Of a stretch of 64,000 nt of DNA, positions 33,974-43,299 are shown one piece after another; positions within the stretch are counted from its first letter, which is position 1; every line of letters begins with the position of its first letter. Below the pieces are notes generated by a model. It was not told the DNA's origin. It did not search any database and was given only the letters and a program-made list of their open reading frames with translations. A program made the position numbers and the translations under genes. Origin of the DNA: Dehalogenimonas sp. W (GTDB lineage: Bacteria; Chloroflexota; Dehalococcoidia; Dehalococcoidales; Dehalococcoidaceae); NCBI RefSeq assembly GCF_037094495.1, contig NZ_CP146612.1:1550001-1614000 (forward strand), in the 5' to 3' direction.

Positions 33974-36900
33974 TTATGGCTTCAATATTGCGTTTACCAT
34001 AGCGCTTAACTGATCGGTGGTAAAGTTTTTAACGACAATCCCTTTTTTAGGGCAGGTAGCCATACAAACCCCGCAACCTCGGCATTTTACCGGATCAGAT
34101 TCAACTGTCTTTTTAATGTCACCGTTTCTGCAGTATTCAATAAGGGTAATGGCATTATAGGGGCAAGGATCAATACAGTACGCGCATCCGTCACAGTTGT
34201 CATCAATAACTTCCGAGACGCATGGTTCCAGAGTAATATACCCTTTACCAATGGTTGCCAGCACACGAGCCGCTGCTGCTTGGGCTTGAGCAACGGTTTG
34301 CGGGATATCCTTGGGTCCTTGGGCACATCCGACGACAAAGACACCGTCATTCATGGTGGCCACCGGGTCAAGTTTGGGATGCCGTTCCATAAAAAAGCCG
34401 TCTGCGCCGCGGGAGACTCCGAACAGGCGGCCTACAGATTCCGTGTCCTTTTGAGGTTCTACTGCGCCAGCCAGCACGACCATATCCACCGGTACGCGCA
34501 GTACCTGACCCTGAAGGGTGTCTTCCACGATGACTATCAGCTTCCCGGGTGTTTCGTCTCCAATAATGTGATTGGTAACTTCAGCGACCTTACCACGAAT
34601 AAGGGCAACCCCTTCATCGGTTACCCTGTGGGAAAATTCCTCATAGCCTTTTCCGGCACAACGCAGGTCAATATACATTTGATATACTTGAGCGCCGGTA
34701 CGTTCTTTTACGATGTGAGCCTGTTTCAATGAATACATACAGCAAATTTGAGAACAATACTCATGGTAATTCTTGTCTCGGCTGCCGACGCAATGCACAA
34801 AAGCAACACTTTCCGGCTGGCTGCCGTCCTTTAACACTATTGCACCGCTGGTGGGGCCGGAGGCATTGGCTAGTCTTTCAAACTCCAAACCAGTAATAAC
34901 ATTATCCAATCTGCCATAACCGTAATGTGCAATTCCCGATGGATCAAACATTTCGTAGCCGGTAGCAAGGATAATATTACCGGCTTCAATTTCAGACTCT
35001 TCGGGCTGCTGGTCAAAATTAATGCATTTAGGCTCACATGCCGCGACACACTGCCGACAGTCGGCGCATACAGCGCAATTCAGACATCTCGAGGCTTCGG
35101 CTATTGCCTGAGATTCAGTAATGGTTTGCGCTGTCTCGTCAAAAGAACCGGCTGAAAATGGTAAATGGGAAACATGGACTCGGTCTTTTTTTGCGATCCC
35201 TCCGGCAGATGGGCGGGTGACATTTACATTTGGTTTCCGGTTAATTGTTAAATCACGCCGGGTTAAATAGCGGTCAATAGAAACTGCGGCTTCTTTGCCG
35301 ACGGCAATCGCTTCAATAACCGTGGCGGGGCCGGTGACGGCGTCACCTCCGGCAAAAACGCCGTCAATGTTGGTCTCCAGTGTTAAGGGGTTAACTCTGA
35401 CAGTGCCGTTGTTTTCAAGGTCTAATCCGGACAATCCGGCCTTGTTAACCGACTGTCCGGCAGCAATGATGACAGAATCAGCCTTAAGCTCAAATTCACT
35501 CCCAGGCACAGGAATCGGCCTGCGTCTGTCGCTGGAATCAGGTTCAGCCAATTCCATCCGGATACAAAGCAATCCACTGATATTGTGATCCCTTTCGTTA
35601 ATAGATACCGGGGTGGCGAGAAAGATAAATTTCACTCCCTCTGCCTCAGCTGCCAGTACTTCCTCAGGTATCGCGGGCATTTCGGTGCGTGACCGACGGT
35701 AAATGATACTGACTTCGGCGGCGCCCGACCGTAGGGCTGTTCGAGCCGCATCAATCGCTGCGTTGCCACCGCCGATAACGGCAACTCGATCCCCCAATGC
35801 CGGCATTTGGCCCTGTTTGACTCGTGTAAGAAAGTCCAGGGCATAATAAACGCCACCAGCCGTTTCACCAGGAATATCAAGGTGCTGGTTTTGCCAGGCC
35901 CCGCAGGCGAGAAATATGGATTCAAATCCGTCCTTTTTAAGCTGTTGAACCGAATCAACTCTACAATTTGTCTTGATTACTGCACCTATTTCCTTGATGT
36001 AATCAATATCATTATCCAAAACCGCATCAGGAAGGCGATAAGATGGGATTCCATATCGAAGCATACCGCCAGCCTTCTCTGCCGCTTCAAAGAGAGTAAC
36101 TGGGTAGCCCAGTTTCAGTAAGTCATAGGCGCAGGAAAGGCCAGCAGGTCCGGTACCGATAACCGCGATTTTTTCACTACGATTAACCACGGACTTGATG
36201 GGTTGGCGTTTGTGGATTATTTCGTAATCACCGATAAATCTCTTTAAGGCGCGAATGGCTACCGGGGAGTCAATATCGGCACGGCTGCATTCAGTCTCAC
36301 ACGGGTGAGTACATACTCGCCCGCAGACAGAGGCAAAGGGCATGGTACGTCTTAGGACCTCAAGTGCTTCAGAGAATTTACCTTGCGAGATCAAAGCAAC
36401 GTAGCCGTGAGCATTCACGCCGGCAGGGCAGGCGGCGCGACAGGGTGAAATGCCGCGCCGGTCAATTGTGTAAGTATTAGGGACCGACTGAGGGAATGGA
36501 CGGTAAATTGCTTTGCGATTGGCTATTCCTAAATCAAATTCTGAGGGGACGGCTACCGGGCAGGCCACGGCGCAATCACCACAGCCTTTACATTCCTTCT
36601 CGTTTACATAACGAGGTTTGTGTTTCACTTGAATTTTGAAGTTACCTGCGTGTCCTCCAACATTGGTTACTTCGCTATACGCCATCAAAGAGATGTTAGG
36701 GTGTTGCCCAGTCTGGCTCATTTTGGGTGTGGAAATGCAAGCGGCACAATCAAGAGTGGGGAATGTTTTGTCTAATTGGGCCATGTGTCCGCCAATGGCT
36801 GGGTTTCTTTCTACCAGAAAGACCTGATTGCCTGACTCGGCAATCTCCAGTGCGGCGGTAATTCCGGCAATGCCGCCACCAACAACGAGGGTGTTGGAAT

Positions 36901-37327
36901 TAACCTTTATCTGCGGTGATTCTAAAGCCTGCTGAGTAGAAACTCTTGCTACGGCTGCTTTGACCAAATCCTGAGCTTTGGTGGTGGCCATAAGCTTGGC
37001 GGGGTTAACCCAGGCACAATGTTCGCGAATATTAGCCATTTCCAACAAATAGGCATTGATTCCTGCCGATTCAAGTACCCTGCGATAGGTCTTTTCATGC
37101 ATGGAGGGAGAACATGCGGCTACAACAATTCTGTTAAGACCATATTTTTTTATATCATCTTTGATGATTGTCTGACCCGGATCGGAGCAGGTGTACTTGT
37201 TAGTTCTGGAAACAGCCACCCCGGGTAATGATGCAGCATATTCGGCAACTGCGTTAACGTCAACAATACCGGCAATATTTACCCCGCAGTGACAGACATA
37301 AACTCCGGTACGGATTTCGTCGGTCAT
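33974..37327 (-). CDS. HdrA-type flavoprotein with an inserted GltD/NfnB-like NAD(P)H module
   Basis: An unusual 1117-residue protein. Residues 1-290 are HdrA-like: VCHCGVNIAG near 11, an FAD site VVGGGIAG near 148 and a ferredoxin motif CKGCGDCAVACP near 246. Residues 291-690 are a complete glutamate synthase small-subunit/NfnB-like unit: cysteines CRAAC and CGRVCTHPCETEC, an FAD site VIGTGPAGLSCA near 389 and an NAD(P) site VIGGGNAAIDAA near 517. After a cysteine cluster at about 728-748, HdrA resumes (HCVGSRDKNYHEYCSQICC) and ends with CDGCAYCIDPCP and CRGCGVCMATCP. It is likely a cytoplasmic bifurcating or transhydrogenating hub that links NAD(P)H, ferredoxin and the HdrD-like partner encoded just upstream on the same strand. 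Confidence 0.9.
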   Translation of the reverse strand: MTDEIRTGVYVCHCGVNIAGIVDVNAVAEYAASLPGVAVSRTNKYTCSDPGQTIIKDDIKKYGLNRIVVAACSPSMHEKTYRRVLESAGINAYLLEMANIREHCAWVNPAKLMATTKAQDLVKAAVARVSTQQALESPQIKVNSNTLVVGGGIAGITAALEIAESGNQVFLVERNPAIGGHMAQLDKTFPTLDCAACISTPKMSQTGQHPNISLMAYSEVTNVGGHAGNFKIQVKHKPRYVNEKECKGCGDCAVACPVAVPSEFDLGIANRKAIYRPFPQSVPNTYTIDRRGISPCRAACPAGVNAHGYVALISQGKFSEALEVLRRTMPFASVCGRVCTHPCETECSRADIDSPVAIRALKRFIGDYEIIHKRQPIKSVVNRSEKIAVIGTGPAGLSCAYDLLKLGYPVTLFEAAEKAGGMLRYGIPSYRLPDAVLDNDIDYIKEIGAVIKTNCRVDSVQQLKKDGFESIFLACGAWQNQHLDIPGETAGGVYYALDFLTRVKQGQMPALGDRVAVIGGGNAAIDAARTALRSGAAEVSIIYRRSRTEMPAIPEEVLAAEAEGVKFIFLATPVSINERDHNISGLLCIRMELAEPDSSDRRRPIPVPGSEFELKADSVIIAAGQSVNKAGLSGLDLENNGTVRVNPLTLETNIDGVFAGGDAVTGPATVIEAIAVGKEAAVSIDRYLTRRDLTINRKPNVNVTRPSAGGIAKKDRVHVSHLPFSAGSFDETAQTITESQAIAEASRCLNCAVCADCRQCVAACEPKCINFDQQPEESEIEAGNIILATGYEMFDPSGIAHYGYGRLDNVITGLEFERLANASGPTSGAIVLKDGSQPESVAFVHCVGSRDKNYHEYCSQICCMYSLKQAHIVKERTGAQVYQMYIDLRCAGKGYEEFSHRVTDEGVALIRGKVAEVTNHIIGDETPGKLIVIVEDTLQGQVLRVPVDMVVLAGAVEPQKDTESVGRLFGVSRGADGFFMERHPKLDPVATMNDGVFVVGCAQGPKDIPQTVAQAQAAAARVLATIGKGYITLEPCVSEVIDDNCDGCAYCIDPCPYNAITLIEYCRNGDIKKTVESDPVKCRGCGVCMATCPKKGIVVKNFTTDQLSAMVNAILKP

Positions 37328-37344
37328 AATAACCTCCTTCAGGT

Positions 37345-38490
37345 CTATAAAGCCTCTGCAACTAACTCGTTGATGTCCAGTATCACAAAATCCTCCGGCA
37401 GGGCATGATTCAGTTTGCTGTCTCTGAGGTTAGAGAGGCAATATGGGCAACTGGTCACCAATTTATTTGCGCCGCTGGCTAGTGCCTGCTGCAAACGAGT
37501 GTCACTGAAACGTTCATTTTTTGGGGTTTCCAACCATATTCTGGCACCACCGCCACCGCAACACAGGCTGTCAGGTCCATAGCCCTGCATTTCTACAAGT
37601 TCCGTACCAGGCAGCGATTTAATAATTGTCCGGGGCTCATCATAGACATTATTATGCCGGCCTAAATAACATGGGTCGTGATATACAATGCGACCATTAA
37701 TTGGTTTGGTAAATGTTAACCTGCCGCCTGTTATTAATGTTGACAATAATTGGGTGGTATGAATAATTTCAAATCCGGCGCCAAAATCTGGATAGTCGTT
37801 TTTGAAGGCCTGATAACAATGGGGCGAATTAACGATTATTTTGGTGACTTTGTGAGTGGAAATTGCCGACATATTGCCCTTAACAAGGCTTTGAAAGAGG
37901 GCTTCATCACCGCATTTTCGTACACTTTCACCACAGCAATTCAAGCCATCCAGAATTCCAAAGTTGATGCCGGCTTTTAAAAGAATGTCAGCAATCATCC
38001 GGACGCTATTCTTCTGGGTTGGGTCATAGGCCGTCACACAACAAGGGAAAAAAAGATATTCTGTTTCAACGTCAAACTGTTTGATACCAAGACCATCAGC
38101 CCAGTCGTTGCGTTTCTCCTGAGCTTCACCCATAGGATTACCGGTGGCGGTCAGGTTTCGCAGGGTACCGGATAACGCGACAGGTACTTCGGCAATCCCC
38201 AGGCTGGTGACTGCTCTTCTCAAGGAACGCATAAAATCAATGATAGGAACACCTCTGGGGCACCGTTGAACACACTTATTACAGGTGACGCAACGCCAGA
38301 TATCACTGGAATCAAAATCGGTCAGGCCAAGTCGGGCTTCCAACAGCATTTTGCGAGGTAAAAATGAAACATAGTCCTGCCAGGGGCAGGTGGCGGAACA
38401 GGTCCCGCATTGGAAGCATTGGGACAGAGCCTCGCCACCATTTTCTTTGATTAGATCAAGTACTTCCAGGAACGGTGATTTGGTGGACAT
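37345..38490 (-). CDS. HdrD-like (fused HdrC-HdrB) iron-sulfur protein
   Basis: A 381-residue fusion. The N-terminal HdrC part has CFQCGTCSATCP and CVTCNKCVQRCP, two [4Fe-4S] motifs. The C-terminal HdrB-like part has two CCG-type domains: FFPCCVTAYD and GLNCCGESVRK in the first, YHDPCYLGRH, DSLCCGGGGARIW and TSCPYCLSNL in the second. It has no membrane span. AAGGAGG precedes the ATG. It lies 17 bases before the HdrA-GltD gene on the same strand, so the two probably form one soluble complex. The substrate is unknown; relatives reduce disulfides or quinone-like acceptors. Confidence 0.9.
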   Translation of the reverse strand: MSTKSPFLEVLDLIKENGGEALSQCFQCGTCSATCPWQDYVSFLPRKMLLEARLGLTDFDSSDIWRCVTCNKCVQRCPRGVPIIDFMRSLRRAVTSLGIAEVPVALSGTLRNLTATGNPMGEAQEKRNDWADGLGIKQFDVETEYLFFPCCVTAYDPTQKNSVRMIADILLKAGINFGILDGLNCCGESVRKCGDEALFQSLVKGNMSAISTHKVTKIIVNSPHCYQAFKNDYPDFGAGFEIIHTTQLLSTLITGGRLTFTKPINGRIVYHDPCYLGRHNNVYDEPRTIIKSLPGTELVEMQGYGPDSLCCGGGGARIWLETPKNERFSDTRLQQALASGANKLVTSCPYCLSNLRDSKLNHALPEDFVILDINELVAEAL

Positions 38491-38579
38491 GACCAGTCCT
38501 CCTTAATGTGGTTGAACGCTCATTCAATATAAGGGATTATATCATAGTCAGGCACAAATGCTACAATCTTGGCGTTTGG

Positions 38580-39746
38580 TTAGTAGGTGTGCTCTTTGGA
38601 ATCTGTTGCCATGGGTAACTCAACCGTGACGGTGGTACCCTGACTGGGAACGGAATCAATTTTAAGATTGGCACCAATCAGTCGTGCCCGTTCCTGCATC
38701 CCGGTTAGGCCAAGTTTTCCATTGACAGCCAGATCGCCGATACGTTCAGGAGGGTTGAACCCACGACCATTATCTTTAATGGTTAAATAGGTGGCCTGAT
38801 CTGAAAAATCGATGGTGAGCCATACCTTGTCGGCAAACGCATGTTTACCAATATTACGCAAAGATTCCTGCACAATACGGAACAACACAAGTTCGGTTTC
38901 AACTGGGAACCTTCTGGGTTTGCCGATAATCTGGATTTCAGTTTTAAATTTAAAATGCTTGTCCAGTTCCGGAGCCAGCCATTCAATAGCCGGAATCAGG
39001 CCGAGATCATCCAATACCGAGGGTCTAAGGTCCTGACTGAAGCGACGTACACTGCTTAATGTACGATTTAAATGCTGGTGAACATCTTCAAAGTACGCTT
39101 CATCTGAAGACGGCAGGGCGGGGTGAAGCGACATATAGCCGTCAATTTTTCGGGAAATCGCAATCAAATCCTGAGCGGTATCATCATGTAGTTCTTGCGC
39201 AATCCGGCGACGTTCTTCTTCCTGTGCGATGGTGATCTGTTTCAGATAAAACCGAAGATTTTGCTGCATGCGTTGCAATTCACGCTGGGCATTTTCCAGT
39301 CTTAGGTAGGCCATCTGTCTGTGATGCTTGTCAGTTTCGTAGCTCTCCAACCAAAGATTAACTACCAGGCCAATTATTACGATGCCGATTATTTCAATGA
39401 TGTCATCGGCAGTAATCGGTATTTCTAAGATAAAAAGATTAGGGACGATGATTGAAATAGCTGCCAGCAACACAAGGAGACCGATGCGAATCCCAAACAC
39501 CAAGGCGGCGTAGGTCACCGGTAGCAACATGATTAATCGGCCGAAAGAGTGGCGACTTAAATCAAAAAAACTATTAGGGTCTAAAGTATCAACGAAAGGT
39601 ATGAGTTGCGGATATTGTAATAAAAAGCCACCTATCAGCAAAAGAAGCAATAGCCATAAATGAAAGTTGGTAAATATCCTGAAAATCCGTCGCTGCCAGG
39701 AAAGCCTGCTACGGCCCGGAGAGTGGGTGGAAGAATTATTCTTCAG
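38580..39746 (-). CDS. Membrane sensor histidine kinase, NarX/DegS type
   Basis: HisKA_3-type kinase of about 388 residues. The N-terminal third holds about four hydrophobic segments with short loops (first LLLLLLIGGFLLQYP), then a coiled helix (QRELQRMQQNLRFYLKQ), the phospho-acceptor box EERRRIAQELHDDTAQDL and a HATPase domain with IKDNGRGFNP and GLTGMQERARLIG. I chose CTG 39746: GGAGG lies seven bases upstream and CTGA overlaps the regulator stop. GTG 39770 is the only standard alternative and has an SD with no spacing. The signal is unknown. Confidence 0.85.
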   Translation of the reverse strand: MKNNSSTHSPGRSRLSWQRRIFRIFTNFHLWLLLLLLIGGFLLQYPQLIPFVDTLDPNSFFDLSRHSFGRLIMLLPVTYAALVFGIRIGLLVLLAAISIIVPNLFILEIPITADDIIEIIGIVIIGLVVNLWLESYETDKHHRQMAYLRLENAQRELQRMQQNLRFYLKQITIAQEEERRRIAQELHDDTAQDLIAISRKIDGYMSLHPALPSSDEAYFEDVHQHLNRTLSSVRRFSQDLRPSVLDDLGLIPAIEWLAPELDKHFKFKTEIQIIGKPRRFPVETELVLFRIVQESLRNIGKHAFADKVWLTIDFSDQATYLTIKDNGRGFNPPERIGDLAVNGKLGLTGMQERARLIGANLKIDSVPSQGTTVTVELPMATDSKEHTY

Positions 39747-40435
39747 GGTAGTTCCTCCATATAGAACCACCCTCGTTTTAGGCCATATAGGATTGCTTCC
39801 GTTCTGGAAGCAACATTGAGCTTCTTGAAAATATTAGACAGATGAGTTTGAACAGTACGGCTGCTCAAGAACAATTGAGAGGCGATATCCCGATTACTGA
39901 CGCCTTTGGCCGCGAGTTTCAAGACTTCCATTTCGCGTTCAGTTAATGCGTGAGACATGGAATCTGTCTCTGCCTCGGTAGCCTCAGAAGCCGGCGGGTT
40001 GTTCTTGTTGAGCTGGTCAATCACCCGTCGGGTCGTGGATGGCTGCAAAATAGATTCACCCGAATGCACAGCCCTGATAGCATCAATCAATTGATTGCCG
40101 CGGACATTTTTGAGCATATATCCTGCGGCACCGGCTTCAATCAAGGCCATGATATATTGGTCGGAATCATAGGCAGTCAATATTAACACTGCGGTTGTGG
40201 GGAGTATTTTCTTGATTTCCCGGGTTGCCTCTATACCGTTCATATTAGGCATGGCTATATCCATGACAATAACATCAGGACGATATACCCTTGCAAGTTC
40301 AACCGCGTCAACTCCGTCATTGGCTTCGGCAACAACCTGAATATCCGGTTGTCTTTCCAGCATCTCCCGCGTACCTTCGCGCACAATAATGTGGTCGTCA
40401 GCCAACAATACTTTAATTCTGTCGTTACTTTCCAT
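39743..40435 (-). CDS. NarL/FixJ-type response regulator
   Basis: A 230-residue DNA-binding regulator that receives phosphate from the kinase encoded next to it. The receiver has the acidic pair LADDH at 11-15, phospho-acceptor D59 in VIVMDIAMPN, and the switch Thr/Lys region VLILTAYD and LKNVRG. The LuxR-type helix-turn-helix is LTEREMEVLKLAAKGVSNRD and continues through LSSRTVQTHLSNIFKKL. It is upstream of and overlaps the kinase gene. The targets are not evident; the HdrA-GltD/HdrD pair downstream on the same strand is a candidate. Confidence 0.93.
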   Translation of the reverse strand: MESNDRIKVLLADDHIIVREGTREMLERQPDIQVVAEANDGVDAVELARVYRPDVIVMDIAMPNMNGIEATREIKKILPTTAVLILTAYDSDQYIMALIEAGAAGYMLKNVRGNQLIDAIRAVHSGESILQPSTTRRVIDQLNKNNPPASEATEAETDSMSHALTEREMEVLKLAAKGVSNRDIASQLFLSSRTVQTHLSNIFKKLNVASRTEAILYGLKRGWFYMEELP

Positions 40436-40559
40436 AATAATTGTATTATAACGCTAACAAAGACTGGTGTCCATGATATTTTAGTTTTTGTAAAAAGCCT
40501 GACTTTTAGACGAGACTTATTTACTGAGTGTATAGGCGATAATTATAAAACTGATTAAG

Positions 40560-40632
40560 CGTCCCAGGAGGGATTCGAACCCGCGACCCGCTGCTTAGAA
40601 GGCAGCCGCTCTATCCACTGAGCTACTGGGAC
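40560..40632 (-). tRNA. tRNA-Arg (anticodon UCU)
   Basis: The minus strand folds into a full cloverleaf: acceptor stem GTCCCAG/CTGGGAC (7 perfect pairs), D arm GCTC...GAGC, anticodon stem GCTGC/GCAGC with loop CTTCTAA (anticodon TCT) and T loop TTCGAAT. The T stem (GCGGG/CCCTC) has one C-U mismatch. The discriminator is G and CCA is not encoded. It reads AGA codons and is a substrate type for wobble-uridine modification, as made by Elp3. Confidence 0.95.
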
Positions 40633-40666
40633 TCGTGGTTATACTATCATCGCTTTAAATCGGGGG

Positions 40667-41212
40667 TCAAGGTCTACTCTTTAGCCGCGTAAATATGAAA
40701 ATGCCAATTAAAAATAATCCGGCTATAAAGGCTCCGGCCCATCCCAGCAGTGCCAAACAAGTGACGATTACTCCGGCGATTAACACGCCTGTAAGAATAG
40801 AGAATAAAGCGGCATGGAAACCCATTCCCAACAGTACCGCTGCAATGGCGCCGGTCCATGCCCCAGTCAGTGGCAAAGGAACAGCCACGAACATTACGAG
40901 TCCAATGCTCCGATATTTAAAAATGATACCGCTGCGTTTTTGAGTGCGTGCAAAGAGCCATTCAACGAAAGCCGCCCCCCAAGAATATTGCCTGACTTTT
41001 TCCGTAAACCAGGACAATAATTGTAAAATGAACGGAACAGGCAACATATTTCCGGCAATAGCTAAAAAATATGCGCCGAGCCATGGATAATCCAAGATAT
41101 TAATCGCTACGGGAATGGCGCCGCGTAATTCAACTACGGGTAAAGTGGAAATAATAAAAATAACCAGTGAAGGTGAGAATCCAAGGTCTAAGAAGTACTG
41201 TTGGATGTCCAT
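40667..41212 (-). CDS. Small membrane protein of the COG2426 type
   Basis: A 181-residue integral membrane protein with about four or five hydrophobic segments and the N-terminal pattern PVVELRGAIPVAI, the hallmark of the COG2426 family, sometimes labelled small multidrug export protein without good proof. Other family features are the RKSGIIFKYRSIGLVMFVAVPLPL-type segment, cut here to GLVMFVAVPLPLTGAWTGA, with conserved prolines and glycines. Function is unknown. It sits alone between a tRNA gene and dxs, in the opposite direction to dxs. Confidence 0.8.
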   Translation of the reverse strand: MDIQQYFLDLGFSPSLVIFIISTLPVVELRGAIPVAINILDYPWLGAYFLAIAGNMLPVPFILQLLSWFTEKVRQYSWGAAFVEWLFARTQKRSGIIFKYRSIGLVMFVAVPLPLTGAWTGAIAAVLLGMGFHAALFSILTGVLIAGVIVTCLALLGWAGAFIAGLFLIGIFIFTRLKSRP

Positions 41213-41265
41213 GTTTTGTGGAGTCTAACAAAGCTCATAACGGGCGTCAATACGAACGTGCCAGC

Positions 41266-41297
41266 TTGACAGACCAATCGGGCGCTGTTAGTATAAT
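41266..41297 (+). promoter_or_regulatory. Promoter of dxs
   Basis: TTGACA at 41266-41271. TAGTAT at 41289-41294 gives a 17-base spacer; the better-looking TATAAT at 41292-41297 gives 20. The leader to the TTG start at 41330 is about 25-30 bases. Confidence 0.6.
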
Positions 41298-41329
41298 CGT
41301 TGTGCCCAACCCTTTGAAAAGGCGGTTCA

Positions 41330-43252
41330 TTGTCTAAAATACTGGACAAAATTAATTCACCAATAGATGTTAAATCTCTCTGTGGGGCGGATTTGGACCG
41401 TCTGGCTGCGGAACTTCGGGAAGAAATTATTACCCGGGTTACGGCCAACGGAGGTCATCTAGCCTCCAGTCTTGGCGTTATTGAATTGACGATAGCTTTA
41501 CACCGGGTATTCACTACCCCAACAGATAAAATAATCTGGGATGTGGGACATCAATCTTATGCCCATAAACTTTTAACCGGACGCAGGGAGCAATTTGCAA
41601 CGTTACGACAATATAACGGCATGTCCGGCTTTACCTGTCGGGATGAAAGCTCTCATGACCCTTTTACTGCCGGCCATGCCAGCACTTCCATTTCTGCCGC
41701 TATCGGTATGGCGGTTGCTCGTGATTCACAAAAACAAAACCACAACATCATTGCCGTTATCGGTGACGGAGCAATAACCGGTGGAATGGCAATGGAGGCC
41801 TTGAATCATGCCGGCCATTTGGGGAAACGGCTGATTGTAATTTTAAATGATAATGGGATGTCAATTTCTCCAACAGTCGGCGCAGTTGCCAAGATATTCA
41901 GTCGCGTCCGTTTTGATCGACGGTATTACAAGGTCAGTGAGAAAAGCCGCCACATTCTAAAAAGAACGAAGCAGGGATCTAGACTGTGGGATTTTGGACA
42001 AAGAATCAAGGGTAGTTTAAAGCGGATGGTGATGCCGACGACGTTATGGGAAGAATTCGGCTTTGCTTATACGGGACCAATTGATGGGCACGATATTGAA
42101 GAAATTGTGGCGGCGCTGGAACAAACAAAAAATTATTCTCATAAACCTTCATTAATTCATATTATGACCACTAAGGGTAAAGGTTACGCCCCTGCGGAGA
42201 GCGACGCGGTGCATTTTCATGGCATTTCTCCCAAAGGCAGCCCGAAAAAGAATGGACACGGGCAACACTTACCTTCCTACAGTGAGGTTTTTGCCGCGAC
42301 TGTTGAAAAATTGGCGGGAGATAATCCCAAAGTTATGGTTGTCACTGCGGCTATGCCTGACGGCTATTGCCTGGGCCAGATGCAAAAGAATATGCCCCAA
42401 AGAGTCTATGATGTTGGTATTTGTGAGCAACACGCCGTTACCTTCGCCGCCGGTATGGCTGCGGAAGGACTGATTCCGATAGTAGCGATATATTCTACTT
42501 TCCTTCAAAGGGCCTTTGATCAGATTATACACGACGTCGCCCTTCCCAAATTGCCGGTGATATTTGCTTTGGACAGGGGAGGGATCGTCGGCGAGGATGG
42601 TAAAACCCATCAGGGTATATTTGATCTGTCTTATACATCATTGATTCCCGACCTTATCGTGGCGGCACCGGCTGATGAAAACGAGTTACAGCATATGTTA
42701 TACACTGCCACCCAGTGCGGGCAACCGATGGTTATCAGATATCCCAGAGGTACCGGTACCGGATTGAATTTGGATCGCGAACTTAAGATGATCCCTATCG
42801 GTAAGGCCCAGTTAATCCGGGAAGGCTCGGATGTGCTTTTTGTGGCTACCGGTGCCAGTGTCAACGCTGCGATCGAGGCTGCTGGGATGCTTGAGGAACA
42901 AGGTCATTACGCGGCAATAATCAACATGCGTTTTATAAATCCGCTGGACACCGATTTATTGCGAGAGATGACGAGATCAATCAAGAAGGTGATCACCATT
43001 GAGGAAAATGTCCTGAGCGGTGGCCTCGGAAGCCGGGTTGCCTTGTTTTTAGAAATCACCGGTATCAAGGACGTGGACTTAAGATGTCTGGCCATACCGG
43101 ATGAATTTGTGAAACATGGCACGCAATCTCAATTAAGGGCGGACTACCACCTGGACGCCAGGGGAATTTACCAAGAAGCTGTTTCCTTTATCAACCAATC
43201 CTATCAAACCGACCAGGAAAACAATCTTATTTCTAACCATATAGGTTCATAA
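41330..43252 (+). CDS. dxs: 1-deoxy-D-xylulose-5-phosphate synthase
   Basis: First enzyme of the MEP isoprenoid pathway: condenses pyruvate and glyceraldehyde 3-phosphate with thiamin diphosphate, 640 residues. GHASTSISAAIGMA and the TPP motif GDGAITGGMAMEALNHAG are present, then ILNDNGMSISPTVG; the transketolase-like second half has FDQIIHDVALPKLPVIFALD and the catalytic DRGG region. The start is TTG 41330 with only a weak ribosome site. The glycolytic genes downstream (pgk, apgM, tpiA) supply its substrates, so the placement is fitting. Confidence 0.96.
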   Translation: MSKILDKINSPIDVKSLCGADLDRLAAELREEIITRVTANGGHLASSLGVIELTIALHRVFTTPTDKIIWDVGHQSYAHKLLTGRREQFATLRQYNGMSGFTCRDESSHDPFTAGHASTSISAAIGMAVARDSQKQNHNIIAVIGDGAITGGMAMEALNHAGHLGKRLIVILNDNGMSISPTVGAVAKIFSRVRFDRRYYKVSEKSRHILKRTKQGSRLWDFGQRIKGSLKRMVMPTTLWEEFGFAYTGPIDGHDIEEIVAALEQTKNYSHKPSLIHIMTTKGKGYAPAESDAVHFHGISPKGSPKKNGHGQHLPSYSEVFAATVEKLAGDNPKVMVVTAAMPDGYCLGQMQKNMPQRVYDVGICEQHAVTFAAGMAAEGLIPIVAIYSTFLQRAFDQIIHDVALPKLPVIFALDRGGIVGEDGKTHQGIFDLSYTSLIPDLIVAAPADENELQHMLYTATQCGQPMVIRYPRGTGTGLNLDRELKMIPIGKAQLIREGSDVLFVATGASVNAAIEAAGMLEEQGHYAAIINMRFINPLDTDLLREMTRSIKKVITIEENVLSGGLGSRVALFLEITGIKDVDLRCLAIPDEFVKHGTQSQLRADYHLDARGIYQEAVSFINQSYQTDQENNLISNHIGS

Positions 43253-43299
43253 TTGTCGCATTGGGATGCTGTCTGGTCATTTAAAAAGCAGGAGATCAA

